A stretch of 64,000 nt of DNA from Shewanella mangrovi (GCF_000753795.1 NZ_JPEO01000003.1:124001-188000), one strand, 5' to 3'; positions 25,540 to 35,532 are shown, numbered from the stretch's first letter. Translations and numbers: made by a program. The notes: generated by a model not told the origin, from the sequence alone.

Positions 25540-25765
25540 GACGTTGTCTCCACTCGGGCGACTCTGCATCTAAGATAGACTCTAGGGTGCCAATCCGCTG
25601 AGTCATTTTATCTGCTTTGTCGACTAGCTCATTTAGCAGATTGAACTCTTCTTCGGTTAATCCCTGACTCACTTGGCGTTTGCTGCGATAGTGAAGAATC
25701 AACCAGATAGGCGCTACAAATATGATAAATAGAATTATCGGCGCCATCAGGATATCCAGATCCAT
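25529..25765 (-). CDS. pspB: Phage shock protein B
   Basis: The 78-residue product has a single N-terminal membrane helix (APIILFIIFVAPIWLILHY), then a leucine-zipper-like coiled coil (LTEEEFNLLNELVDKADKM). It partners PspC in the inner membrane. GGAGG is placed before ATG 25765. It is 20 bp downstream of pspA. Confidence 0.93.
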   Translation of the reverse strand: MDLDILMAPIILFIIFVAPIWLILHYRSKRQVSQGLTEEEFNLLNELVDKADKMTQRIGTLESILDAESPEWRQRHER

Positions 25766-25785
25766 AATACCCTCCCCGTGGTCAA

Positions 25786-26466
25786 TTAGTTAGCTGCGCT
25801 GTCTTTGCCTTTCATTTTAGCCTTTAATGCGGCCAATTCGTCGCTGACAGCATCATCGGCTTTTAGTGCAGCAAACTCATCATCCAGTTTGTTCTTCTTG
25901 CTGCCAAGCTCATACGCTTCCACTTCTGCTTCAATATTTTCGATGCGACGTTCATATTGCTCAAACTTCATCATCGCAGTATCGATTTTGCTGGAATCAA
26001 GCTGCTTTTTCACTTCCAGACGAGAAGAAGCGGTCTGCTTGCGCATGATGATGCTCTTCTGGCGAGCACGGGCATCAGCCAGTTTCTCTTGCAACTGCAC
26101 CACTTCGTCTTTTAAGCGGGCAATATGTTCATCCACCACATCCAGCTCTTTGCTCAGCGTATCAACGGTAGCAGCAATTTTCTGCTTTTCGATCAACGCG
26201 GCCTTAGCTAAGTCTTCACGATCTTTAGTCAAGGCTAACTCAGCTTTTGACTGCCAATCAGCAACTTGCTCTTCCAACTTACCGATGCGACGGATAAGTT
26301 CTTTCTTCTCGGCTAACACTTTGGCAGAGGTAGAACGCACTTCCACCAAGGTATCTTCCATTTCCTGAATAATCAGGCGCACCATTTTTTCTGGATCTTC
26401 TGCCTTGTCGAGCAAAGCACTGATATTAGAGTTAATGATGTCGGCAAAACGTGTAAAAATTCCCAT
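25786..26466 (-). CDS. pspA: Phage shock protein A
   Basis: The 226-residue product is a PspA/IM30 protein: [28 protein letters not shown] start, amphipathic first helix and long antiparallel coiled coils. It is an ESCRT-III-like protein that holds PspF inactive and coats stressed inner membrane. The GGACAGGA region precedes the ATG. A sigma-54 promoter lies upstream at 26506-26524. Confidence 0.96.
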   Translation of the reverse strand: MGIFTRFADIINSNISALLDKAEDPEKMVRLIIQEMEDTLVEVRSTSAKVLAEKKELIRRIGKLEEQVADWQSKAELALTKDREDLAKAALIEKQKIAATVDTLSKELDVVDEHIARLKDEVVQLQEKLADARARQKSIIMRKQTASSRLEVKKQLDSSKIDTAMMKFEQYERRIENIEAEVEAYELGSKKNKLDDEFAALKADDAVSDELAALKAKMKGKDSAAN

Positions 26467-26505
26467 AATCCTGTCCTCAAAATTACTGTAGAACGCCCTA
26501 ACGTT

Positions 26506-26524
26506 AATACAGATTCTGTGCCAA
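26506..26524 (-). promoter_or_regulatory. Sigma-54 promoter of pspABC
   Basis: On the minus strand, TTGGCAC-AGAATC-TGTATT shows the -24 GG and -12 element at the right spacing; the flank TGTATTAAC resembles the E. coli pspA promoter. The AT-rich DNA between it and pspF could hold the PspF and IHF binding sites. Confidence 0.8.
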
Positions 26525-26643
26525 CTTTGTATTTATTTTATTATTCAGCATGTTACATAAAAAATAACTTTTTCTTTATTTATTCTTTACAGCCACATAT
26601 TATGGATTTCACCACTTATTAGCGATAAAGACCAACAGAAATC

Positions 26644-27726
26644 GTGGCTAAGACTAATCAACAAGAAAACCTTATCGGGCAATCAAATGCGTTTTTAGAG
26701 GTTCTTGAGCATGTATCTCAGGTGGCGCCTTTGTCTAAGCCGGTACTGATTATCGGTGAACGTGGAACCGGTAAAGAGCTTATCGCTGAACGTCTGCATT
26801 TTCTATCCCAACGTTGGGATCAGAGCTTTGTAAAACTCAATTGTGGTTCGTTGAGCGAAAGTTTGCTGGAAAGCGAACTTTTCGGCCATGAGTCTGGCGC
26901 ATTTACTGGCGCACGTAACCGTCATGAAGGTCGTTTTGAACGAGCAGATGGCGGCACACTTTTTCTCGACGAATTAGCCAATACCTCAGGATTAGTGCAA
27001 GAAAAGCTGCTGCGCGTCATTGAATATGGCGAATATGAACGAGTGGGTGGCAGTAAAACCTTGCATGCTGATGTCAGGTTGGTTTGTGCTGCAAACGAAG
27101 ATTTACCATCACTTGCGGAAGCCGGCGAATTTCGTGCAGATCTGCTCGATAGACTCGCCTTTGATGTGATCACCCTGCCACCGCTACGTTATCGCCAGGA
27201 AGATATTTTGCCGCTCGCAGAATATTTTGCCGTCAGCATGGCAAGACAGTTGAAAATGGAGCTGTTTACCGGCTTCAGCCGTCAAGCCGAACAAGCACTC
27301 CTTGATTATCCTTGGCCAGGGAATATCCGTGAATTGAAAAATGTGGTGGAGCGCAGTGTATACCGCCATGGTGATGAGCAAGAGCAGATCGATAACATAG
27401 TGTTAGATCCGTTTGATTCGCCTTTTAGACCAAAATCGCGGGTCAAAACCAAAGAACGTCAGGTGGCAACTGATATTTCATCCTCTGCGACCGAATCTTC
27501 ATCCGATGAATCAAAGATTGAGTTTTCCGCAGCGCCACCAGCCGGTACGACACATCATTTTCCACTCGACTTCAAGCAGGAAACAGAAGCCTTTGAAGTC
27601 AGCTTAATTCAGCAAGCTCTGGCCGACAGCCAATATAATCAAAAGAAAACCGCCGAATTACTCGGACTCAGTTATCACCAACTGCGCGGAATATTAAAGA
27701 AATACAATTTGCTGGACAAAAATTGA
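26644..27726 (+). CDS. pspF: PspF sigma-54 enhancer-binding activator
   Basis: The 360-residue product is an AAA+ sigma-54 activator with no receiver domain: Walker A GERGTGKELIAERL (about residues 38-51), the sigma-54-contact loop ESGAFTGA, Walker B GGTLFLDELA, and a Fis-type C-terminal helix-turn-helix (KKTAELLGLSYHQLRGIL). PspA binds and inhibits it. It reads divergently from pspA, with start GTG 26644. An unusual Ser/Thr-rich linker of about 60 residues separates the AAA+ and DNA-binding parts. Confidence 0.95.
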   Translation: MAKTNQQENLIGQSNAFLEVLEHVSQVAPLSKPVLIIGERGTGKELIAERLHFLSQRWDQSFVKLNCGSLSESLLESELFGHESGAFTGARNRHEGRFERADGGTLFLDELANTSGLVQEKLLRVIEYGEYERVGGSKTLHADVRLVCAANEDLPSLAEAGEFRADLLDRLAFDVITLPPLRYRQEDILPLAEYFAVSMARQLKMELFTGFSRQAEQALLDYPWPGNIRELKNVVERSVYRHGDEQEQIDNIVLDPFDSPFRPKSRVKTKERQVATDISSSATESSSDESKIEFSAAPPAGTTHHFPLDFKQETEAFEVSLIQQALADSQYNQKKTAELLGLSYHQLRGILKKYNLLDKN

Positions 27727-27869
27727 GGGAATTGCCGAGCCGTTGCCTAGACTGTTAGAATGGCCGATACGCTTATGCATTTTTAACAAGTTACATGGAA
27801 TTGTCCAAGTTGCACTCACCATTCGGAAAGTTATCCGACGCAGGCGTGTTTGAGCTGCACAATCTGATA

Positions 27870-29501
27870 ATGAATAACACCACAAGATGTTTTCGTAGCG
27901 CATTTACCTTAATGTGTGTGTTGGCATGTCTCACCGGTTGTGAACAAAAACAGTTGCCCGACGGCCTTGTGTACTGCTCTGAGGGCAACCCTGAGAGTTT
28001 CAATCCTCAAGTCGTCACCTCGGGGACAACCATTGATGCGACCTCCCATCAGATCTATAACCGCCTGATTGATGACGACTCGATACGTAACGATTTTGTA
28101 CCGGCGCTGGCAACATCCTGGAAAGTCTCAGACGATGGTATGACCTATGAGTTTACTTTACGTGAGGATGTTAAATTCCACACAACGCCATTTTTTCATC
28201 CAACACGTAAGATGAACGCGGATGATGTGGTGTTCTCATTTGACCGCATTGTCAACAGCGATAACCCTTTTCACAATACTGCGTTACGTGGTTTCCCTTA
28301 CTTTGAAAGCATCGGCTTCGCCAAATTGATTAAGTCGATCACTAAGCTAGACGATTATCGAGTGCGTTTTGTTCTTAACCATCCAGACGCCTCGTTTTTA
28401 GCCAATCTCGCCACCGACTTTGCAGTAGTGCTATCAAAAGAGTATGCCGAACAGCTGTTGCAACAAAAAAAGCCACAGCTGCTTGATTCTCAGGCGGTTG
28501 GCACAGGGCCATACCAATTAGTAGAGTATGTTAAGAACGAATATATCCGCTATTTGCGTAACCCTGACTATTGGGGAGTGCAACCAGAAGCTACTCAATT
28601 AGTCTTTGATATCACTCCACGCAGCACCGTGCGGTTATCAAAATTAATTGTAGGTGATTGCAGTATTTCAGCCCTGCCCAAAGCTGGCGAACTGCCAGTC
28701 GCCAGAGAGCACGATGAGCTTGAAGTCGATAGTCGTCCAGGGATGAACGTGGCCTATTGGGCGCTTAACACACAAAAGCCGCCGTTTAATGATATTAGAG
28801 TACGCCAAGCACTTGCCTACGCAATTGATAAACGCAGTTTACTGAATGCTGTTTATCACGATACCGCTGTAGTAGCCTCCGGAATTTTACCGCCCTCTTC
28901 TTGGGCCTACCCTAACGACGCAACAGAGCTCAGTTACGATCCGCAAAAAGCGAAAGAGTTGTTAGCTAGCGCTGGCGTAAAACATCTAACCATCGATATC
29001 TGGGCCATGCCCGTCGCGCGTAGCTACAACCCCAATCCCCAAAAGACAGCAGAACTACTGCAAGCAGACCTCAACGCTGTTGGTATTCACGTGAATATTA
29101 TCAGCTTTGATTGGAGTGTTTTTACGCAGCGACTGGCGAATAGTGATTACGATTCCGTGATTATTGGCTGGAGTGCCGACAACAGCGATCCTGATAACTT
29201 CTTTACGCCGTTACTGAGTTGTGGCTCGGTTAATTCTCACAACAACTGGGCTAAATGGTGTAACAAGGATTTTGACCAGCTATTAAGTCAGGCCAAAGAC
29301 ATCACAGATAAAGAAGGCCGCAAGCAACTTTATCGCGCTGCAGAGCAAATTGTTGGCGAACAAGTGCCACTTATTCCGCTCGCCTACGCGCAACGCATGT
29401 TACTTAAACGCAAAACCGCACCAGCGGTTACCTTAATGCCATTTGGCGGCATCTCCTTTGATGCCACAACGGCGGCAAACACGTCCGGGGGGCAACACTA
29501 A
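27870..29501 (+). CDS. sapA: SapA peptide ABC transporter substrate-binding lipoprotein
   Basis: The 543-residue product is an SBP_bac_5 (DppA/SapA) protein: LVYCSEGNPESFNPQ, a TSWKVSDDGMTYEF motif, and VRQALAYAIDKRSLL. The signal ends in lipobox LTGC, making Cys24 the lipidation site, so this copy is a lipoprotein. That lipobox is why ATG 27870 was chosen over ATG 27795. Sap imports peptides and has been tied to resistance to antimicrobial peptides and to haem or potassium uptake in various species. sapB overlaps its stop by one base. Confidence 0.9.
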   Translation: MNNTTRCFRSAFTLMCVLACLTGCEQKQLPDGLVYCSEGNPESFNPQVVTSGTTIDATSHQIYNRLIDDDSIRNDFVPALATSWKVSDDGMTYEFTLREDVKFHTTPFFHPTRKMNADDVVFSFDRIVNSDNPFHNTALRGFPYFESIGFAKLIKSITKLDDYRVRFVLNHPDASFLANLATDFAVVLSKEYAEQLLQQKKPQLLDSQAVGTGPYQLVEYVKNEYIRYLRNPDYWGVQPEATQLVFDITPRSTVRLSKLIVGDCSISALPKAGELPVAREHDELEVDSRPGMNVAYWALNTQKPPFNDIRVRQALAYAIDKRSLLNAVYHDTAVVASGILPPSSWAYPNDATELSYDPQKAKELLASAGVKHLTIDIWAMPVARSYNPNPQKTAELLQADLNAVGIHVNIISFDWSVFTQRLANSDYDSVIIGWSADNSDPDNFFTPLLSCGSVNSHNNWAKWCNKDFDQLLSQAKDITDKEGRKQLYRAAEQIVGEQVPLIPLAYAQRMLLKRKTAPAVTLMPFGGISFDATTAANTSGGQH

Positions 29502-30532
29502 TGGGTCGTTACCTCCTTAGACGCCTTAACCTATTTATAGCCACCTCCCTTGTGCTGATAGCGATTCTGTTTTTCGCAACACGGTTATTTCCGGCAGAAC
29601 TTAACTATGCGCTCAGTGGTATTGCCCTGCCAACGTCTGAGCAGCAGTTACAAATCCAACATGATTTTGCCTTGGATAAAAGCACCTTAAGACAATTTTT
29701 TGCCTATAGCGCTGAACGTCTGAGTGGTAATTTTGGTATTTCAGTAACCTCGCAACGTCCAGTCAGTGGAGAACTGCTAGGCGTGTTGCCCGCATCCTTC
29801 GAACTGGCATTTGTCGCGGGATTGCTGGCGTTAATAGTGGGTGTCCCACTCGGCGTAATCTCTGCGCTAAGCCGCAGTAAGTCATTACAAAAGCTGATTA
29901 TGGCGGTCACGCTTACTGGCTATTCAATTCCGGTATTTTGGCTGGGGCTGCTGTTATCGTTATGGTTTGGAGTGCAACTCGGTTGGTTACCTATCTCTGG
30001 ACAGATCAACCTGCTCTATCAAATTCCGAAAGTCACCGGCTTTATGCTACTTGATACCCTGCTGTTTGATGGTACGTATAAATGGGCAGCGTTTATTGAT
30101 GCGCTACAACACATCATCATGCCCGCGTGTACCTTAGCGGTATTGCCATTCACTGTTGTGGTACGTATTACTCGAACGGCCATGATCAGTGTAATGAATC
30201 AAACCTATATCCGCGCCGCTGAGGCCCGAGGCTTATCCAATACCAGCATCATCCTGAAGCATGCACTGCCAAATGCATTAATACCTTTACTCAAACACCT
30301 CGGCCTAATGTTAGGCCCATTTGCAAGTTACGCGATTGTAGTTGAGGTAATTTTCTCATGGCCCGGCATTGGCGCTTGGCTGGTGTCGGGTATTTATCAG
30401 CGCGATTATACCGTTATCCAAGGTGGTATTTTTGCCGTGGCACTGGTCATTATCTTCTTCAGTATCCTGATTGAAGTACTCTATACCGCTGCTAATCCGG
30501 TGAGCAGGAAGGACATGTATGGGACGAACTAA
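29501..30532 (+). CDS. sapB: SapB ABC transporter permease
   Basis: The 343-residue product is a BPD_transp_1 permease of the DppB type. It has an N-terminal membrane helix, a periplasmic loop and the EAA coupling loop (YIRAAEARGLSNTSIILKHALPNALIPL, about residues 229-256). It forms the membrane channel with SapC. Its start overlaps the sapA stop and its end overlaps sapC by 14 bp. Confidence 0.93.
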   Translation: MGRYLLRRLNLFIATSLVLIAILFFATRLFPAELNYALSGIALPTSEQQLQIQHDFALDKSTLRQFFAYSAERLSGNFGISVTSQRPVSGELLGVLPASFELAFVAGLLALIVGVPLGVISALSRSKSLQKLIMAVTLTGYSIPVFWLGLLLSLWFGVQLGWLPISGQINLLYQIPKVTGFMLLDTLLFDGTYKWAAFIDALQHIIMPACTLAVLPFTVVVRITRTAMISVMNQTYIRAAEARGLSNTSIILKHALPNALIPLLKHLGLMLGPFASYAIVVEVIFSWPGIGAWLVSGIYQRDYTVIQGGIFAVALVIIFFSILIEVLYTAANPVSRKDMYGTN

Positions 30533-31409
30533 GCTTTATCTCGACGATGACATTCCGTCTCACGGTAAACGCATCTGGCGCTTATTCGCGGCAAAACCCC
30601 AAGCATTAGCAGGCTTGTGGGGCGTGGTGTTGTTATTGCTGTTAGCCATGTTTGGCGATTATATCGCCCCCTATGCTGCAGAATATCAAGATCAGGCCGC
30701 GCTACTGATGCCTCCGTCATGGAGCAATCAAGGCGACGTCAGTCATTTCTTAGGCACTGACGATTTAGGTCGAGACATTTTTAGCCGTTTGCTGCACGGG
30801 GCGCAGTACACTTTTGGCGTCGCATTTTCGGTCGTACTGACAGCGCTGATTGTCGGCGTGGTAATCGGTTCGATTTCTGGCATGATGCGCGGTCTCAAGT
30901 CCAGCATCTTGGGACACCTGCTAGATGCGCTGTTATCAATTCCATCGCTGTTAATGGCCATTTTGGTAGTGGCGGTCACAGGTCCAGGGCTAGAAAATGT
31001 ATTTTGGGCGGTGGGCATATCGCTCACACCACAGTTTGTTAGATCGATTCATCAAACCGTGCATGATGAGTTACAAAAAGAATATGTCACAGCAGCGAGC
31101 CTCGATGGCGCCAATGCGCTACAGATTTTCTGGTATGTGATTATGCCAAACGTCTGGGAAACCGTGATTATTCAAACCACTTTAGCAATGTCAGCCGCAA
31201 TTTTAGATATTGCCGCGTTAGGTTTTCTAAACTTAGGTGCACAAGCACCGATGCCTGAGTGGGGCGCCATGGTGCTACAGGGGTTGGATAACTTCCTCAC
31301 CTCGCCATGGACCGTCACCATTCCGGGCGTTGCCATTTTGCTCAGCGTGTTATCGGTTAACCTTGTGGGTGACGGACTGCGATCCGCACTGGCGCCGATG
31401 AGAAACTAA
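30519..31409 (+). CDS. sapC: SapC ABC transporter permease
   Basis: The 296-residue product is a DppC-type permease: N-terminal helix, LGTDDLGRDIFSRLLHGA at about residues 79-96, and the EAA loop YVTAASLDGANALQIFWYVIMPN. Start and end overlap or abut neighbours (14 bp with sapB, 2 bp before sapD), so the operon is translationally coupled. Confidence 0.93.
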   Translation: MGRTKLYLDDDIPSHGKRIWRLFAAKPQALAGLWGVVLLLLLAMFGDYIAPYAAEYQDQAALLMPPSWSNQGDVSHFLGTDDLGRDIFSRLLHGAQYTFGVAFSVVLTALIVGVVIGSISGMMRGLKSSILGHLLDALLSIPSLLMAILVVAVTGPGLENVFWAVGISLTPQFVRSIHQTVHDELQKEYVTAASLDGANALQIFWYVIMPNVWETVIIQTTLAMSAAILDIAALGFLNLGAQAPMPEWGAMVLQGLDNFLTSPWTVTIPGVAILLSVLSVNLVGDGLRSALAPMRN

Positions 31410-31411
31410 TT

Positions 31412-32419
31412 ATGCCATTACTTGATGTTCGCAATCTCACCATTGAGTTAGATACCCCACAAGGACCAGCCAAAGCGCTGGAACGGGTGAGTTTAACGAT
31501 TAACGCTGGTGAGATGCATGGATTGATTGGCGAGTCTGGCTCAGGCCGCAGCTTGCTGGCTCGGGCAATTTTAGGGATCCACGATCCAAGCTGGAAGATC
31601 ACCGCCGACCGCCTGATGTGGGACGGCAAAAACCTGATGGATATGCCAAGACAAGAACGGCGCAGCCTGATGGGTGATGAAATTTCGATGATTTTCCAAG
31701 ATCCATCAGGCAGTTTTAACCCAACGTATACTGTCGGCCACCAGTTGCTGGAAGCAATTCCTAAAGGCAATAAATGGACCTTTTGGCGCCATACTCGAGA
31801 GAAAAAACTACTGGCACAAAAATGGCTGCACAAGGTGGGAATTAAAAACCCACGTAAAGTGTTTTATAGCTATCCGTGGGAACTGTCTGAAGGTGAATGC
31901 CAAAAGGTGATGATAGCAATGGCATTGGCCAAGCAGCCGCGACTATTGATTGCAGATGAACCCACCGCCTCAATGGAGCCAAGTACTCAGGCACAAATCT
32001 ACCGTTTGCTGACCCAGCTAAACCAATTGCAAAACGTTACTGTGTTACTGATCAGCCATGAGTTAGACACCCTTTCCAACTGGTGTAATCGCATGACGGT
32101 CCTATATTGCGGTCAAGTGATGGAGTCGGGGCCGACGGCTGAATTGATGTCTCAGCCAAACCATCCATACACCAAGGCGCTCTTGGACAATATGCCAGAC
32201 TACAGCACCAATGTACGGCATAAGAAATTAATGCCTACATTGCCTGGGTCGGTACCTGCATTACGTCATCTACCGATTGGTTGTCGTCTTGGCCCCCGTT
32301 GCCCAGAAGCTAGAAGACAATGCGTTAAGCAACCCATGCTGAGTCACTACAAAGACCGCTATTTCGCTTGTCATTTCCCCTACCAAGATGAGGTCGATGA
32401 TGACGACACCCTTACTTAG
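31412..32419 (+). CDS. sapD: SapD ABC transporter ATP-binding protein
   Basis: The 335-residue product is a DppD/SapD ATPase with Walker B LLIADEPT, signature LSEGECQK (as in E. coli SapD), H-loop ISHEL and the C-terminal Cys-rich oligopeptide-transporter motif (PIGCRLGPRCPEARRQC). Walker A reads GESGSGRS: the usual Lys is Arg at residue 46. That change normally weakens ATP hydrolysis, so SapF may supply most of the activity. It overlaps sapF at its 3' end. Confidence 0.93.
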   Translation: MPLLDVRNLTIELDTPQGPAKALERVSLTINAGEMHGLIGESGSGRSLLARAILGIHDPSWKITADRLMWDGKNLMDMPRQERRSLMGDEISMIFQDPSGSFNPTYTVGHQLLEAIPKGNKWTFWRHTREKKLLAQKWLHKVGIKNPRKVFYSYPWELSEGECQKVMIAMALAKQPRLLIADEPTASMEPSTQAQIYRLLTQLNQLQNVTVLLISHELDTLSNWCNRMTVLYCGQVMESGPTAELMSQPNHPYTKALLDNMPDYSTNVRHKKLMPTLPGSVPALRHLPIGCRLGPRCPEARRQCVKQPMLSHYKDRYFACHFPYQDEVDDDDTLT

Positions 32420-33188
32420 AGTTATCGACCTAAAGAAGCGCTATTTCGCAGGCTATAAGGGCTTTAGTGCACAATATAACGAGGCTCTGCAACCAGTCTC
32501 CTTTGATCTGCTGCCCGGCGAGACACTTGCTATTGTGGGGGAAGCTGGTTCAGGTAAGAGTACCCTCGCCCGCATCTTGGTTGGCGCCGAAAAGCGTTCT
32601 GGAGGGGAAATCTACTACCAAGGGCAATCGTGGGATAGTAAGAATCTTAAGCAACGTTGCCGCTTGATTCGCATGATTTTCCAGGACCCAACCACCTCCT
32701 TAAATCCACGTCTGACTATCGGTGATTTGTTACAAGAACCACTGCGGTTTAATACCAACTTATCGCCTAAAGCGCGTGAAGAACAAGTGGTGGAGACCTT
32801 ACGCAAAGTTGGTCTGTTACCTGAACACGCGGAGTTCTATCCGCATATGATTTCAGAGGGACAAAAGCAGCGGGTCGCGGTAGCACGCGCTCTGATGCTT
32901 AACCCTAAAATTATTATTGCTGACGAGGCGCTATCTGCGCTGGATCTATCCGTTAGAGCGCAAATCCTCAATCTGCTGTTAAGTTTGCAGAAAGAACTGG
33001 GCTTGTCCTATATTTTCGTCAGCCATAATCTTAACGTAGTGCGTTATATCAGCGACAAAGTGATGGTGTTGAATAAAGGAGAAATGGTGGAGTTTTCGAC
33101 CACTGAGGAACTTTTTACCAACCCACAGCACGAATATACGCAACGCTTATTACAAGAACAGCTGCAGTTAATACGCCAAAAAGCGTAA
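32400..33188 (+). CDS. sapF: SapF ABC transporter ATP-binding protein
   Basis: The 262-residue product has intact ATPase motifs: Walker A GEAGSGKST, Q-loop IFQDPTTSLNP, signature SEGQKQR, Walker B IIADEA and H-loop VSHN. It pairs with SapD. ATG 32400 was chosen because GAGG lies 6 nt before it and the resulting N-terminus matches the family; ATGs at 32388 and 32397 are possible. It overlaps sapD by 20 bp. Confidence 0.93.
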   Translation: MTTPLLRVIDLKKRYFAGYKGFSAQYNEALQPVSFDLLPGETLAIVGEAGSGKSTLARILVGAEKRSGGEIYYQGQSWDSKNLKQRCRLIRMIFQDPTTSLNPRLTIGDLLQEPLRFNTNLSPKAREEQVVETLRKVGLLPEHAEFYPHMISEGQKQRVAVARALMLNPKIIIADEALSALDLSVRAQILNLLLSLQKELGLSYIFVSHNLNVVRYISDKVMVLNKGEMVEFSTTEELFTNPQHEYTQRLLQEQLQLIRQKA

Positions 33189-33277
33189 TCAAACTGCTCC
33201 AACCACTTGGATAGTAGTACCAATTACAACGGAATTACTTATCCTAGTGACAATTTTTCTGGAACATAAAGTAGACG

Positions 33278-34480
33278 ATGATTATTAAGCCCAAAATCCG
33301 TGGTTTTATCTGTACAACCACACATCCCGTTGGCTGTGAAGCCAATGTGTTAGAGCAGATTAATTACACTAAATCTCAGGGAAAACTCGCTAACGGCCCT
33401 AAAAAAGTATTAGTTGTAGGTGCTTCAAGTGGTTATGGGTTGTCCTCTAGAATTGCCGCCGCCTTTGGTTCTGATGCCGCCACTATCGGTGTGTTCTTCG
33501 AAAAACCTGGCACAGAGAGCAAACCAGGCACGGCTGGCTGGTACAACTCAGCCGCGTTCGATAAATTTGCTAAAGAAGCTGGTCTCTATTCAAAGAGCAT
33601 CAACTGTGATGCGTTCAGCCATGAAGCCAAAGCCAAAGTCATCGAACTGATCAAACAAGATCTGGGCGAAATCGACATGGTGGTTTACTCACTGGCGTCA
33701 CCAGTACGTAAGTTACCAGATACGGGCGAAGTGATCCGTTCTTCGCTTAAACCTATCGGTGAGAGCTATACATCGACTGCCGTTGATACCAATAAAGACG
33801 TCATCATCGAAGCATCGGTTGAACCCGCTACTGAACAAGAAATTGCCGATACTGTCACCGTAATGGGTGGTCAAGATTGGGAACTGTGGATCAACGCTCT
33901 TAGCGATGCAGGCGTATTGGCGGATGGCTGCAAAACGGTAGCATACAGCTATATTGGCACTGAGCTGACGTGGCCAATCTATTGGCATGGTGCGCTGGGT
34001 AAAGCCAAAATGGATCTTGACCGCGCCGCCCACGAATTGAATAGCAAACTGTCCGCTAACGGTGGTAGCGCCAATGTTGCCGTGCTTAAGAGCGTAGTGA
34101 CTCAAGCAAGTTCAGCAATTCCGGTAATGCCGCTGTATATCGCCATGGTATTTAAGAAAATGCGTGAAGAAGGCTTACATGAAGGCTGTATGGAGCAAAT
34201 CTACCGCATGTTCAGCCAACGTCTATTCAAGGCCGATGGCAGTGCCGCAGAAACTGACGATGACAATCGTCTGCGCTTGGACGACTGGGAACTGCGTGAC
34301 GACATCCAACAGCATTGCCAACAACTGTGGCCGCAAATCACCACTGAAAATTTGAGTGAATTGACCGACTACCGTGAATACAAAGCTGAATTTATCAAGC
34401 TGTTTGGTTTCGGTATCGATGGTATCGACTACGAGCAGGACGTCAACCCTGCTGTTGAGTTCGATGTCATAGAACTGTAG
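33278..34480 (+). CDS. fabV: FabV trans-2-enoyl-ACP/CoA reductase
   Basis: The 400-residue product matches the FabV family throughout: N-terminal [21 protein letters not shown]-binding [18 protein letters not shown], the Tyr-x8-Lys active site (in [14 protein letters not shown]) and the C-terminal [19 protein letters not shown]. It does the last step of each fatty-acid elongation cycle and resists triclosan. It lies 89 bp after sapF, next to where E. coli carries fabI. Confidence 0.96.
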   Translation: MIIKPKIRGFICTTTHPVGCEANVLEQINYTKSQGKLANGPKKVLVVGASSGYGLSSRIAAAFGSDAATIGVFFEKPGTESKPGTAGWYNSAAFDKFAKEAGLYSKSINCDAFSHEAKAKVIELIKQDLGEIDMVVYSLASPVRKLPDTGEVIRSSLKPIGESYTSTAVDTNKDVIIEASVEPATEQEIADTVTVMGGQDWELWINALSDAGVLADGCKTVAYSYIGTELTWPIYWHGALGKAKMDLDRAAHELNSKLSANGGSANVAVLKSVVTQASSAIPVMPLYIAMVFKKMREEGLHEGCMEQIYRMFSQRLFKADGSAAETDDDNRLRLDDWELRDDIQQHCQQLWPQITTENLSELTDYREYKAEFIKLFGFGIDGIDYEQDVNPAVEFDVIEL

Positions 34481-34495
34481 GACTCATTATCCTTT

Positions 34496-34525
34496 AAAAA
34501 AACGTCGCTTAATGCGGCGTTTTTT
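34496..34525 (+). terminator. Rho-independent terminator of fabV
   Basis: Stem AAAACGTCGC / GCGGCGTTTT (one G-T pair, loop TTAAT), followed by T's, 16 nt after the fabV stop. Confidence 0.85.
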
Positions 34526-34589
34526 CGTTTAACGCTGCACAACATCTATACTCTATCCTGATCTTTCAGCAAACAGACGAGGAATCCAA

Positions 34590-34802
34590 ATGAAAGTCAG
34601 CGCACGGAACTGCCTCAGCGGCACAATCAAAAATATCGAAGTGGGTGCAGTTAACAACGAAGTCGCCATCGAACTCGCGCCTGGCGTCGTCCTAACCGCC
34701 GTGGTCACCAAGGCATCAAGTGAAAAGCTTGGTCTAAAAGTTGGCGATGATGCCTACGCCCTAATTAAAGCCAGTAATGTTATGATTGGTGTCGACGACT
34801 AA
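34590..34802 (+). CDS. Molbindin (single TOBE/Mop domain)
   Basis: The 70-residue product is one molybdate/tungstate-binding Mop domain: [25 protein letters not shown] and [23 protein letters not shown]. Molbindins form hexamers and buffer cytoplasmic molybdate or tungstate. GAGGAA precedes the ATG. It lies between fabV and ung and is not obviously linked to either. Confidence 0.92.
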   Translation: MKVSARNCLSGTIKNIEVGAVNNEVAIELAPGVVLTAVVTKASSEKLGLKVGDDAYALIKASNVMIGVDD

Positions 34803-34813
34803 CTAAATTGAAC

Positions 34814-34837
34814 GCAGTGCCCGCTTCTGGGCACTGC
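34814..34837. repeat. Hairpin between mop gene and ung
   Basis: A perfect 9-bp inverted repeat (GCAGTGCCC / GGGCACTGC, loop GCTTCT) lies 12 nt after the molbindin stop and 9 nt before the chosen ung ATG. No T-run follows. It may limit ung translation or trim the mop message. Confidence 0.6.
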
Positions 34838-34846
34838 AATATCGCG

Positions 34847-35515
34847 ATGACATCAGATATCAGCTGGAAAACACTGCTCAACGACGAACGTCAACAACCC
34901 TATTTTCGCCAAGCTCTGCACACCATTAATGAACTCAGAGCGAGCGGGAAACATGTCTACCCGTCTCAGGTTGACACCTTTAACGCCTTTAAACTGACAC
35001 CATTTGCACAACTTAAAGTCGTTATTCTCGGCCAAGATCCTTATCACGGCGCTAATCAAGCGCACGGATTAAGCTTCTCCGTGCCATTAGGGGTAAAGCC
35101 CCCCCCTTCATTGCAAAATATCTTTCTTGAGCTTCAGCACACCGTTAACGGCTTCACAATGCCACATCATGGCAACCTTAGTCATTGGGCAGAGCAAGGC
35201 GTGTTGTTACTTAATACTGTGCTAACGGTTGAGGCTGGCAAAGCACATTCACATGCCGATTTGGGCTGGGAGCGCTTTACCGATAAAGTCATTGAAGTTA
35301 TCGATCAACATTGTCAGGGTATTGTCTTTTTGCTTTGGGGACGTCACGCGGGCGAAAAAGCCGCTAAGGTTAACCGTAATAAACATCTGGTGCTGAGAGC
35401 CGCGCATCCGTCCCCCTATTCAGCCGATAAAGGTTTTTTTGGCTGTAACCATTTTAATTTGGCTAATGAATACCTGCGCCAGCAAGGAAAACCCATCATC
35501 GATTGGCAGCTCTAA
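34847..35515 (+). CDS. ung: Uracil-DNA glycosylase, family 1
   Basis: The 222-residue product has the Ung motifs [11 protein letters not shown] (about residues 58-68, catalytic Asp) and AAHPSPYS (Leu-loop His). It removes uracil from DNA and starts base excision repair. ATG 34847 gives the family N-terminus ([11 protein letters not shown]); TTG 34808 is less likely and would put the 34814-34837 hairpin inside the gene. No strong ribosome-binding site is seen before either. Confidence 0.95.
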   Translation: MTSDISWKTLLNDERQQPYFRQALHTINELRASGKHVYPSQVDTFNAFKLTPFAQLKVVILGQDPYHGANQAHGLSFSVPLGVKPPPSLQNIFLELQHTVNGFTMPHHGNLSHWAEQGVLLLNTVLTVEAGKAHSHADLGWERFTDKVIEVIDQHCQGIVFLLWGRHAGEKAAKVNRNKHLVLRAAHPSPYSADKGFFGCNHFNLANEYLRQQGKPIIDWQL

Positions 35516-35532
35516 CCTGATAAGCAGCCAAC

